A program made the translations under genes and the position numbers. From NCBI GenBank assembly GCA_030141605.1, contig JAQGDQ010000792.1:35001-95271 (forward strand): DNA of 60,271 bases, given 5' to 3'. Below the pieces are notes generated by a model. That model was not told where the DNA came from, ran no database searches, and saw nothing but the letters and a program-made list of their open reading frames with translations. This DNA comes from Tubiluchus corallicola (Eukaryota > Priapulida > Priapulimorpha > Priapulimorphida > Tubiluchidae). Each line of letters begins with the position of its first letter. The first letter of the stretch is position 1. Below are positions 1 through 11,700 of this stretch, piece by piece.

Positions 1-887
1 GAGCCCTGCATTTGAAGGGACGTGTTCCTGTATGCGTTGTTTATTTAAACGGGGCATATCATCAAAATTAAGTTGAGCTTTAATAACTCGCTGATCTACG
101 CCGAAAAGAAGTACCGACCTCTTTTTTTGCCTAAATGTCACAAGTCAATTTTATTCGCAAAAATTCGGTTAAAATTGCTTTCAAAACTCACATTTGCGTA
201 AGCCGCCATTGGGCACTAAGCTTCATTTGCGCCTCTCGTGGCAGAAATTTCCGTATTACGAATGTAAGCGGATGTGACGTAACAGGTTGAGGATGTGTCA
301 ACGACCGACGTTTGTTTACATTAGTATGACACGTGGTGTGTGATTTATTAATTGAACTCGTGTTCATGTTTGTGAGATAAAGCGTTTATTATTGTATAGA
401 GTGGTACAAAACCTTTTGCTGGGGGATGGAACAAGAACGAATAATAGTACTACAGAGCAATCTATTACATTACAGCTTAGTTACGTTCATACGATTTGCA
501 AATCCAGCCCTGGATTAAGCATTAGGGGAAAGGTCAGCTCTTTTAGGAGGTTCAGCTTGTTTCAATGTTCGCGAACAATGTTAGAAAGATTTAGTAACAA
601 AACTGCAATAAGCGCCTCGTGTAATTAGTAAAATCATTTCTAATGAAGTCGCGATCACTTCATGCTTGGACGCTCCTATTTTCAATGCCCGCTCTTCCAC
701 CAATGACGTCATTCGTCGTGAAGAAAAGCATACTGTCAATCTTGGTTAGGAATATAACAAGTTTTTTACAAAATAATCAGATTTTTTAACATTTTAACAT
801 TTTTGCGTGTGAACATTAGGTAAGCTGCAGAAGTTGGAATTAGTTAGTCTGCCTTCTTCAATGTAATTTCCGGTATTTTTGTTTCAG
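1..887. other. Unassigned sequence, probably an intron of the ABCG gene
   Basis: No exon could be supported here on either strand. The next ABCG exon (from 888) begins with two bases of a split codon, so at least one earlier exon must lie upstream, probably outside the window. The short open frame at 392-628 has no recognisable domain. Confidence 0.4.
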
Positions 888-1106
888 CCAATTTAGATAG
901 AGAAGCATTGCATGCCGGGATACAACTACGATTGTTTCATACTCTACCGTTCTTTACAGCAAAGGTAAATCAACAGGTCGTTATTTCATCCTCACGATGC
1001 CCATTAGTATTTCATCTTCGTCGTCGCCATCACCATCATCATTGTTGTCGTTGGCGTCGTTGTCATGATCAGCATCATCGTCATGATTATCATGATTGTC
1101 ATCACT

Positions 1107-1143
<37 letters not shown>

Positions 1144-3667
1144 ACATCATCATCATCATCACCGTCATCATCATCACCGTCATCAACATCAACATCATCA
1201 TCACCATCAACATCATCATCATCGTCATCACCATCAACATCATAATCGTCGTCGTTGTCGTCGTCGTCATGATCAGCATCATCGTCATGATTATCATGAT
1301 TGTCATCACATCATCATCATCGTCGTCATCATCACCATCATCACCATACAGGATGTCTGTCGTCAATGTTATACATCTTTCTGTCAATTTTATATTTGTC
1401 TCAGTTCATTAAAAATGTTGCCCTTCTTCAATATCTGATTCTTTGCAATATATATATATATATATACTCAGTAAAATAATTCGTTGTATTGGTTGTGTAT
1501 AGCTGATTATTGATGTTTTAGGGATGGCAAAACTATGAAGAGTCAGATTATAAAACTACACGTTTATTGAACATCAAACACGATAAATATAACAGATAGT
1601 AATGCCAAGCCCCCTGATCTAGCCTGCTCTCCTTCAGCTTCCTGACTCAATCTCCTGAGCTGGGCGCATCACAACGCTTATATATCGTGCGCCGAGCTTT
1701 GACGCTTCGGTTCTGAATCACTTGATCACGTGACACCACACCTTAACTGGGCTTTATGCCACCATTCATCAACATAATTATCTATCATAATCTAATGCTT
1801 TTAACACAGTTCAGCAGGTCCTCTTTACTCACTCGTTGATTGACAGGAAGCTTTTTTGGTTTAAGATGCCTTCCTGTTTCAATAGCTAAGTATGTTGGAA
1901 TGACACGTTTCGAATAAAGAAATAGACAAAATTTCGTATTTCATAAAAAAAGCATCAAATCTTTACTTCATCTTAAAGGAAGACCGGACGATTGTTTAGA
2001 CTCAATCTCATGTTAATTTACTGCCCATAATATACATTTTCTTGCCCATAAAAGTTAACAATTCTTCCTTATATTTGAATAATTAGCTTAGAAAGTTATT
2101 TAACGGCAACCGAACACAGCTACTGCTTACGTCAGAAACTAACCACAGTTTGTGCAATGGCAGGCGTCTTCCCTTGCGTATCATGCACATTTGCATAAGT
2201 GTTACAGTGCTATTTAAACGCGTGATGTCACGAAAACGGGCTCTACATCATATGACATCACAAACTAACACTGCAGTTTATGATCATGGTTATTACCGCC
2301 TTCTATTTGTCGGCCAGGCGAATGTGACAAAAAGGCGCCGATGCCAATCTTAGTAGATTCACAGAGCCGCGCGTAACATTGAAAGTTTAACGAAAATTGA
2401 GTATCCGAGGTAATTAATCTAATCTTTAATTTAAAAAAAGCTAGTTAGTCTGTTATCGTTTTTTCAGGTTTTAGTTGACATAGCACCATTCTGTATCACA
2501 GCATTCATCTACTGTACCCCAGCTTACTGGCTGTCCAGTATGCGTCATGACTGGTACAGTTATGCTTACTACTTGGGCATAATGGCAGTCTATCTGTACT
2601 CTGTCAGAATCATGGCCATTGTCTTTGGCTTCGTATTCCGGCGAAGCAGTCACGCGGCTAGAGTTGTATTTATAATAATGGCTTACTGTGGTCTGGCTGC
2701 TGGATACATCGTGCACTACGATCATATGTACCGGGTGAGTTGATTAGTCCTTGTTTAAACATTGCACGGACCAGCAAAGTTTTAAAGATAAGATGGCTAT
2801 ATGTGAGAGACTACAACTTCATGATGCCCAAAGTCAAAAATTCACGTTTGAGTAGCTTTATTACGTTTTATCTGTAAAAAATCATAACAAAATATAACAA
2901 ACTAATTTGAGCCAAAAAGAAAACAAAGAAATTAATAATAAAGTGAGACTGAATAATCAAAATAAACTTACATCATGGCTCTACTACTCTTGACAAATAA
3001 ATGGTTTAACTGAGACAAAACAACAACAAGAACTCTCTTAGCCAAGAACAGACTGCCAACTAGCCAGGTAAACTAGCTCTGCCAGTAGAGCATGACAGAA
3101 AGAAGCCAAGTCAAGACATACATATGAATGCAGTTAAAGGACAGTATAGGGAGGTTTACAGAATGGGAGAACACTGAAGTAATAAATTAACCTAAAATCC
3201 TTCACACCATACATAATTAAAAAATGAAGATTTATACACCAGAACGAAAGAAACTTCTTGGACTGACTTCAAAAGTCAAGATCCAAATATTAAGATGGTT
3301 AGGACGTCGTCTAAGATTGCCACGTGAAGCACCAGTAAGAATCACGTTAAAGAAAGTCTTGAAACCTTGCAAAGAACCACCTGGTAAACCCAAAGACAAC
3401 TTGGATAGCTAAGATAAATAAAGGTGTTTAACAACTTCGAACAAATCTATCTTTAGGAGTAGAAGAACTTACGATGTTAGCAGCAGATAGAAGTGGGTGG
3501 AATACTCTAATAAATGTTGATATTTCAATGTCTACAATAGACGGAATGAGACTAATGATGATGATGACGACGACGATGATGATGATAATGATGACGATGA
3601 TGATGATGATGATGAGGATGACGATGATGATGATGATGGTGATGATGATGATGCCGATGATGATGCC

Positions 3668-3698
<31 letters not shown>

Positions 3699-4168
3699 AT
3701 GATGATTATGATGATGATGCCGATGATGATGATGATGATGATGACGACGACGACGATGATGATGATGATGATGACGATCACGTACTCTAATAAATTTAGA
3801 TGCCTTAATGTTTACAATAGGTTGAATGAGACTTTGAAGAAGAAGAAGAAGAACATTAATATGTTACTACGTTAATACGAGACCAGAAATCGGATACCAT
3901 GCCACTGAAAATGCTGGTTTTATTTTGTTGAAACCTTGATATAGTAGAAAACAACTGGTTTCTGAGCAGATCTGACTTCCACAATTTAATAAACTATGCA
4001 AAAGCTTAGAAATTGCCATTTGTGAATTGTGTTTGTTTGTACTGGAAGTTTATTTCCAGTACAAACACGATTATCGACACTTAGCAGCCTTCTCTTGTTG
4101 TCTGCTTTGGCCACCTTGTGGCGATTCTTAGGTCTGATCACGTGATGATCATGTGATGATCACATGAT

Positions 4169-4226
<58 letters not shown>

Positions 4227-5178
4227 AGGACACCAAAGTTTGAGGAAAAAGTGTTTACTTTTACATTCATGTAGAGGGCGCATTTTATAACACGCCACAG
4301 TCAGTTACTGATCACTTCTTCTATATAAGTGCCACGTAACGAACAGGTGGAAGGTACTACACTATGACCTGGTCGAGTGGACTAAATTTTGTTAACACAA
4401 GGGAGTTTATAAGGCGTTAAAATATTGTCGTGTTGTGTGTTTAGAAAGCTCATGATTTGGGGGAAATAATGCGTGTACATTCATTTATTACTTTTAAAAT
4501 TAGTTATTTAGTTAAATTACAAATTAGTCAAAAATTACTGCAACGTTATAGTGTAAAAACTGCTAAGCTATGTATAATTATTGATCTTTTGGTTATTGGT
4601 GTTTTTTGGCATAAACTTTTTATTGTTTAGATGGAATGACATGTTTTTGCGAATAAAAGACAAGAAAAAGCAAAATTTATTAATCGAGGCTTCGAATTTC
4701 TATTTGGTTTTTAAAAACCCCAACATTGTTTAAAATCTATAATACAGAACAACCAAAGACTCATTATAAACTTTCATTTTTCCACTTTTCTATGTTGTAG
4801 GTGTTCAGATGGGAAGCAAACTCTTCATCAGCTCAATGGGCATTTCGTCTAACGTTACACAACGAGCTGACAGACTTGAATTTAAACAGAAACATCTGCA
4901 CCGTCATCCAGGGACCCACAATCATAACCGATGCCAACGCCCCACCCATCCAGGTCCTGGCGGAGAGAGTAGTCTGCAGAGAAACTGGCTTCCCAATTGC
5001 CAATGGAAATCAGGCCATACGTTTCCTTGGGGAAGCCATGATGGTGTCTTATCCGTGGTACATACCCCTGTCCATCATGGCGGCTTTCGCTCTGTTCTTT
5101 TTGATCATCGGTTGTTTTCTTGTGCCGTTTTTCAGTCAGAGACATTCAGGCAAGCAGGCTGATTACGACAACGGCTAA
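888..5178 (+). CDS. ABCG-family half-transporter (ABCG8/sterolin-2-like), C-terminal three exons
   Basis: Partial gene; three exons at 888-964, 2468-2734 and 4801-5178 (TAA stop). Acceptors are TTTCAG, TTTCAG and TTGTAG; donors are GTAAAT and GTGAGT. After the two leading bases all junctions are phase 0, so the pieces join cleanly. The spliced frame reads FFTAKVLVDIAPF, which matches the ABCG pattern AK-x-L-x-[DE]-[LI]-P of the ABC2 membrane domain. It continues with YCTPAYWLSSMR and a VRIMA segment that resemble human ABCG8 (YGMPTYWLANLRP and CRIMA), then several hydrophobic helices. The last exon holds the large extracellular loop with an NSS glycosylation sequon and cysteines, a final membrane helix (about IPLSIMAAFALFFLIIGCF) and a short cytosolic tail. 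The family exports sterols and other lipids across membranes as dimers of half-transporters. The ATP-binding domain lies upstream of the window. The ABCG family call is firm; the ABCG8 subtype is inferred from a few motifs. Confidence 0.85.
1018..1350. repeat. (CAT)n/(ATC)n microsatellite in ABCG intron
   Basis: Impure trinucleotide run with CAT, CGT and CAA units. It makes long His-, Ile- or Met-rich frames in every register; none is a gene. Confidence 0.9.
1974..2440 (+). mobile_element. Dispersed repeat, copy 1 of 2 (TTAAAGGA end)
   Basis: About 460 bp that recurs at 37629-38095 in the same orientation. Both copies open with TTAAAGGAA and share many stretches, for example TTGTTTAGACTCAATCTCAT and AACGGCAACCGAACACA. 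No protein is encoded. It lies in the ABCG intron before the exon at 2468, which suggests a non-autonomous element. Confidence 0.65.
2735..4800 (+). other. ABCG last intron with (GAT)n and (CA)n tracts
   Basis: Intron between two confirmed exons. It holds an impure (GAT)n tract at about 3555-3780 and a (CA)n tract at about 4171-4222, preceded by palindromic GATCACATGATGA-type sequence. No coding evidence was seen in the rest. Confidence 0.7.
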
Positions 5179-5630
5179 CCGTGCTCGTGAATTTGGTTAT
5201 AGTGTTCTAACTTATGACTGTGTTACAAAAAAACAACATTTGCTTAAAACATGTGGCCTTGTTTTGGTTATATAGTGTTCTAACTTATGACTGTGTTACA
5301 AAAAAAAGAACAGTTACTTAAAACATGTGGCCTTGAGAAGTGTAGACATTCGTTTATCATGTATAAAAGTATAAAAATGTTAGATATTTTAAATTCACGA
5401 AATTATTGTAAATAGTCAGTGTGCTTCAAACGGTTTTTGTATCATCTTACATTTTGTTTTTTTGATTATTAATTTCATGGTAAATTAACCACAGTGTGTT
5501 TTGTAAATTGTGCAAGAAACTTTGTGTCCGTTTAAGTATGGATTTACGAGAGACCATTTCATTGTGATATTAACAGTGAGATTATCGTTGATGAAGTTAT
5601 GAAACTAATAAACCAAATATGTTCTAGAGG
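5179..5630 (+). other. ABCG 3' untranslated region
   Basis: Follows the TAA stop and ends near the AATAAA at 5607. It contains a tandem duplication of about 70 bp (about 5193-5335; both copies include TATAGTGTTCTAACTTATGA). Confidence 0.6.
5607..5612 (+). terminator. Polyadenylation signal AATAAA (ABCG gene)
   Basis: Canonical AATAAA 429 bases after the ABCG stop. The (TCAA)n tract starts just beyond it. Confidence 0.55.
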
Positions 5631-5636
5631 CTTCAA

Positions 5637-5640
5637 TCAG

Positions 5641-5703
<63 letters not shown>

Positions 5704-5704
5704 G

Positions 5705-5745
<41 letters not shown>

Positions 5746-5746
5746 T

Positions 5747-5785
<39 letters not shown>

Positions 5786-6115
5786 TTATTTCACTCCAGC
5801 AATACATCAACATACAACAATATTATTGAAACAAAAAGAAACAGTATAGGTAAAAAAACGTTGATGAAGTCAAATTAACCAAATAAAAGAGTTGCTGTAT
5901 GACACCTTGAAAGCTTGGCTTGTTAAGGTGGCACAAATGAGTGAATGAAAGAATGGTTAGGGTTAGTAGACATGATGGAATGGAAAAAATAGTAAGATTA
6001 GGGATAGGAAGAAGGAAGGGAGGGGAGGATGAGTGAATGAAAGAATGGTTAGGGTTAGTAGACATGATGGAATGGAAAAAATAGTAAGATTAGGGATAGG
6101 AAGAAGGAAAAGAGG
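5637..6115 (-). mobile_element. LINE/SINE-like 3' end with (TTGA)n tail, plus 90-bp direct duplication
   Basis: On the minus strand, unique sequence ends GGAGTGAAATAAA and runs straight into a roughly 150-bp (TTGA)n tract (5637-5785). That is the usual shape of a non-LTR retroelement tail. The adjoining sequence holds two copies of a roughly 90-bp unit (about 5938-6025 and 6028-6115, each with GAATGGTTAGGGTTAGTAGA). Confidence 0.5.
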
Positions 6116-6269
6116 AGAAGAAACGATCAAAATCCAGTTTTGATCCAGTTTTAATCCGCTTTAATCCAGTTTAGCAGCATTTGAATCCAGCATTTGATTT
6201 GTTCCTTATCCCCAATATAAAGAAATTCAACGCTGGAGTCAGATCTTAATCTACAGTTTCAAAAAAACG

Positions 6270-7200
6270 TATCAAATTATATAGATGCTATGAGTGAATA
6301 GGATATTGAATTTATGTTACAGGAAAAAAATCAATGGTGCTTGGCTCGTAAATTAAACACTTTGAAGATTGCTAACAGTTCTACATTGTGTGTTTGTTTC
6401 ATTAAAAAGAACAGCTACGTAATGTATAGGAAGCGACGCCCCACTTAACGACGTTTCGTTTTAACGACGCTAAGCAGGGCATCGTTAATATAGATGCTAT
6501 GAATGAATAGGATATTGAAATTATGTTACAAGAGAAAAATCAATGATGCTGGGCTCGTAAATTAAACACTTTGTAGATTGCTAACAGTTCCTCATTGCGT
6601 GTTTGTTTCATTAAAAAGATTAGCTACGTAATGTATAGGAAGCGACGCCCCACTTAACGACGTTTCGTTTTAACGACGCTATTAGCTACGTAATGTATAG
6701 GAAGCGACGCCCCGCTTAACGACGTTTCGAATTAACGACGCTATTAGCTATGTAATGTATAGGAAGCGAAGCCCCACTTAACGACGTTTCGATTCAACGA
6801 CACTATTAGCTACCCAATGTATAGAAAGCGACGCCCCGCTTAACGGCGTTTCGTTTTAACGACGCTATTAGCTATGTAATGTATAGGAAGCGACGCCCCG
6901 CTTAACGACGTTTCGTTTTAACGACGCTATTAGCTACGTAATGTATAGGAAGCGACGCCCCACTTAACGACTTTTCGTTTTAACGACGCTATTATCTACG
7001 TAATGTATAGGAAGTGACGCCCCACTTAACGACGTTTCGTTTTAACAACGCTAAGCAGGGCGTCGTTAATATAGATGCTATGAATGAATAGGATATTGAA
7101 ATTATGTTACAAGAGAAAAATCAATGATGCTGGGCTCGTAAATTAAACACTTTGTAGATTGCTAACAGTTCTACATTGCGCGTCATTAAAAAGATTAGCT
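6270..7200 (+). repeat. 62-bp minisatellite inside a triplicated flanking segment
   Basis: About eight units of some 62 bp (about 6411-7050), each with GTATAGGAAGCGACGCCCC and TTAACGACGTTTCG. A flanking segment containing GAATAGGATATTGAA and GGCTCGTAAATTAAACACTT occurs three times (about 6270, 6490 and 7070). Related CGTCGTTAA text ending in GAGGACTTACTGTA recurs near 11815-11870, so the core is dispersed. Confidence 0.8.
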
Positions 7201-8300
7201 GGCATAGTTAAAACAAAACGTCGCTGAGCAGGGCGGGGTGTCGTTAACCGAGGACTTACTGTACCTCCACTCAGTTCAGGGAGATTGAGGTCTGATGCAT
7301 TTCCAAGCATTTCAATTCGATCTGCTCTGGTCGCACCCTTCAAGATTACAAGCCGTGATGTTTCTCTCTAATGTTGAGGGCATCATAGATTCTCTGCTGT
7401 TTCAGCAATACTTTGAAGCAGTAACGTGTACAGCATCTTTACTCGTTGTTTTTGCAGCCCCGTTCGCCCAGAAAAAAATTACGTGCGCCTTGTAATATGA
7501 TTAGTTTCGACTTGTCGTTTGATTCACATTTTTTTTGTATTTGCAGGCTAAGACATGACTTGTATATAACTATTTAATAACTGTAAATGTTTTTTAGTTT
7601 TTAAACTTGTGTAAATATAATGTGTTGATTAATTAATTTTAATCTTATTTGTTGCTGTATTATCATTAATGTTGGAATAAATCCACTTTTTTTGTATCAA
7701 AATTTGAGAAAAATGAAAATGTCAGGACTCAGCCTTGATTAGTCTGATTTTTGATCATTGATCTTAGTCTTAGACTAAAAGTCCAGAATCCAGACAGATG
7801 CAGGTTAAGATAATTCTCGATTCCAGACAGACAGAGCTAATGTCAATTCCAGAGAGAAACAGGCACATGGAATCCACATAGAGGCAAATACTGAAGCAAA
7901 TCGAAGATCAACTCAGACGCACACTCGTATGTTTGCTTGCTTAACCAACTTCTGTTGGAATCTTATTAGGGTGGCTAAGAATGTTGTCGAAAAAACGGAA
8001 TTTGTCGCTGACTTATTCTGCTCAGCTCTTGGATATATATTGTTTAGAACACCATTCGGTGTTGACATGGAATCCATTTTGTTGCAAATTTTACAATAAG
8101 AAGCTACTGTATGATGACATCACAATATAAAAACTGGGTAAAACTTATATGAACAACAACGAAATGAAGATCAGCTTTACGGCGAAACAGATCTATTTAT
8201 AAGGTTGCAATCGGGTAACCCAATAATATTCGAAGTATCGAAATCAGATAACGTACTAGTAAACAAAAGTTAGTACATAAACTACGAAAGTACTTTTTCA
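7201..8300. other. No gene recognised
   Basis: AT-rich sequence with short open frames lacking recognisable domains. An AATAAA occurs near 7676, but no gene could be tied to it. Confidence 0.4.
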
Positions 8301-8303
8301 TAT

Positions 8304-8309
8304 TTTATT
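8304..8309 (-). terminator. Candidate polyadenylation signal (serine protease gene)
   Basis: TTTATT on the plus strand, so AATAAA on the minus strand, about 390 bases past the protease stop. It is the first canonical signal I noticed downstream. Confidence 0.4.
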
Positions 8310-8702
8310 TAATTACCAATTTCATCACCAATTTACGATAAACATAATACGGCTTCAAAAACAGATGAAGCAACGAGCCTACTTATGCATTACTAAATAC
8401 CACACCCTAGACAAATTAAAAATCTGCTTGATATTTCAAAAGCAATAAACTAATACCAGAATCCTCCATACTTTTCAACATTTAGGTTACAACCGTCACG
8501 TAACATGTGTGTAAAGGAAAGCCGTCTCCCGCACCAGTTCAGTAACTTCCACAAATGTTACCAATTTTAACAAGCAATGATTACTAGAGACGCACAAAGC
8601 GAACAATAAGTCTTTAATCATACGAACTTATGATAAATAATATCCAATCCTTTTAAAAATAGAGAATTTTACTCCTTTAGTGTATCATTGGGAATTTGCA
8701 AA

Positions 8703-11700
8703 TTAATCGTCACATGTAGCGTCGTCTTCACCCACTTTTCCTTCTATCCAATTTATAAACAGAGATACGTCCGTGTACACCCCCGGACAGCTGGTGTCAC
8801 GCCCACAACCACGTGCTCCCCAGGAGACAACACCGCATAAGGTTTCTCCTGTATATCCATCTCTGGTTGTCATCAGAGCACCGCCAGAATCACCCTGTAA
8901 AAGACGATACACTCTGGTAACATTTTACAATTAACTCGCAGGGATAATTAAAACTCGTTTCACCTGGAAAACTAAGAGATGATGCGCTGTAATGAAGTCA
9001 TATAGTTGATTAAAATTTGAATTATCTTATAATGAAACCATACAATTTATTAAAATTTGAATTAACTCATCATGAAGCCATACAATGATTAAAATTTGAA
9101 TTATCTCATAATGAAAAAAACAGTTGATTAAAATTTGAATGATCTCATAATGAAGCCATACAGTTGTTTAAAATTTGAGTCGTCCATAATGAAGCCACGC
9201 TGTTGTTTAAAAATTGAATAATCGATATTGAGGGCATGCATTTACTTAAAATTTGGAATATCCATATTGAAGCCATGCAGTTAAATAATTATCAATAACT
9301 CCACAGTTGACTCCACAGACAGCCAAACGTAAACAATAATCAATGATCAGTTAATTGGTATCAGTTTTAAGGAAATCCGTATCGGTTTTCAAAAAAATCA
9401 ATAGTTGCTATTAACTTCAAGTAAAAGAAGAAAATCGGTATCAGTTCGGTATCACTTTCAAGTAAAATAAGAAAATCGGTATGGGTTCGGAATCACTTTC
9501 GTGTAAAATAAGAAAACCGGTATGGGTTCAGTATCACTTTCAAGTAAAATAAGAAAATCGGTATGGGTTTTGTATCACTTTCAAGTAAAATAAGAAAATC
9601 GGTATGGGTTTTGTATCACTTTCAAGTAAAATAAGAAAATCAGTATGGGTTCGGTATGACTTTCGAGTAAAATAAGAAAACCGGTATGGGTTCGGTATCA
9701 CTTTCAAGTAAAATAAGAAAATCAGTACGGGTTCGGTATCACTTTCAAGTAAAATAAGAAAATCAGTACGGGTTCGGTATCACTTTCAAGTAAAATAAGA
9801 AAATCGGTATGGGTTCGGTATCACTTTCAAGTAAAATAAGAAAATCGGTATGGGTTCGGTATCACTTTCAAGTAAAATAAGAAAATCGGTATGGGTTCGG
9901 TATCACTTTCAAGTAAAATAAGAAAACCGGTATGGGTTCGGTATCACTTTCGAGTAAAATGAGAAAATCAGTATGGGTTCGGTATGACTTTCGAGTAAAA
10001 TAAGAAAACCGGTATGGGTTCGGTATCACTTTCGAGTAAAATAAGAAAATCAGTATGGGTTTTGCATCACTTTCAAGTAAAATAAGAAAATCGGTATGGG
10101 TTTTGCATCACTTTCAAGTAAAATAAGAAAATCGGTATGGGTTCGGTAAGTAAATCAAAATTTATTTTGCTTACGAAACAAGCACTTTGTCCTTCATCGG
10201 CAGCGCATATCATTCCGCGCAGTATAGAGCATCTTCCGTAGGAGAGAAAGCATTCGCGGCGCTTGTATAGGGTCAACTCAACCCATCTTAGCTCTTCAGT
10301 CATCCTGGAATAAACAAGTGTGGAAGAAGGTGCTGCCATCTAGGTGCTAATCTTGTAACATTCTAACATCTGACTTACTTTCAGTATAATTGTATGGTCC
10401 AGTGACTGCATATGTAGTCTGTATATTAACTGTATATGTGAAATGTTACTTTATGTAATTTGTTTGTGTATGTACTTATTTGGAGTTATTATATACATAA
10501 AATATGCAACAATTTACTTATTTACATTTCTATATTGTTAACAGAATAAACAACTAATGTAAACACTTATGTCTGGACTTGATGTTTGGATTGGAGTGTT
10601 TGAGCACTCTTGGTCATTCTTGATGAAATGGGTCATGCAAGCTACTTCACATTTATCCAATAATCCGTGTTCATTTAGCAAAGAAGATATTTCTGATATC
10701 AATCTAGTAGTATTTGAAAAAAAGAGCAAAGCTGGCATCAAAATGTTAACCACGTGTAATCAAACCCTCTAGGTCGTAGCGAACTCTGAACCTATAAACT
10801 TTTTAAAAAGGACTTTAACACTGAATTATATGTATCAAGTACATTGCCCAAAAGCCACTGACGAAAGTGCATTCGCTAAATTTAGGTTTGGGATTGCTCC
10901 CATTACGTTAGAAATTGAAAGGAGGAAACATCCCAGAAAATATCCCGCTATCTTAAAATCGCCAAGTGGATTCGTGGGTTATTGGGAAAACCGGGAAATA
11001 TTTGGCCACTTGTTAAGGATGCGTTGAGCCTTCGCTACGACTGTAATGCTTACTCTCCAGTTTCAATTGTAACGCCATGTCCACAGACTAACACTCTTCT
11101 GGGATTCCCATTTCTTCTGTCGCCACACCCTGGAAAAATACATCCCGTTTTATCCCGTGAAATGCTTGTCAAATGCAAATATACGTTCACCACCAGAATA
11201 CTACCGAATTGAACATTGTCGTCATGTGACAGGAATCTGTTTAAGGATGCTAACTGAAGCTAACGACAGGTTCAAACTAGCCAGGTGAAGAAAGGGCAGC
11301 GAAAAACCAATTGGTCATCTAGTCAGCTGCCCTTTGGTTAGTGATGAACATTTCTTATAGGTGCTATGCTACAGTGTATTAGTGTTAGTACTGCTTATAA
11401 TAAAGATTTAATTGTTACGCATGACATTAAATTGATATGCTTATAACGTGTTAGTACAATTCATACACAGTAATAATAAGTGCATAATAAAAAAAATCAA
11501 ACTGAAAATAACTGAAATAAAACTGAACTGAAATAAGAACTGAAACAAAAACTGAAATAAAAATCTGACAACAGAAACATAATAACAATGGCAACTGAAA
11601 TATACTTTATAACACAAGCATAATTCTTAGACATAAGCAAGCAAATGTATAATGGAGTCATAATATATCACAATAATGTAAAAAATTACAGAGCGATTTT

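Noticed and set aside
908-1438. His-rich 176-codon frame
   Set aside because: It arises from the CAT microsatellite. Its first part overlaps a real ABCG exon, but the frame continues past the GTAAAT donor.
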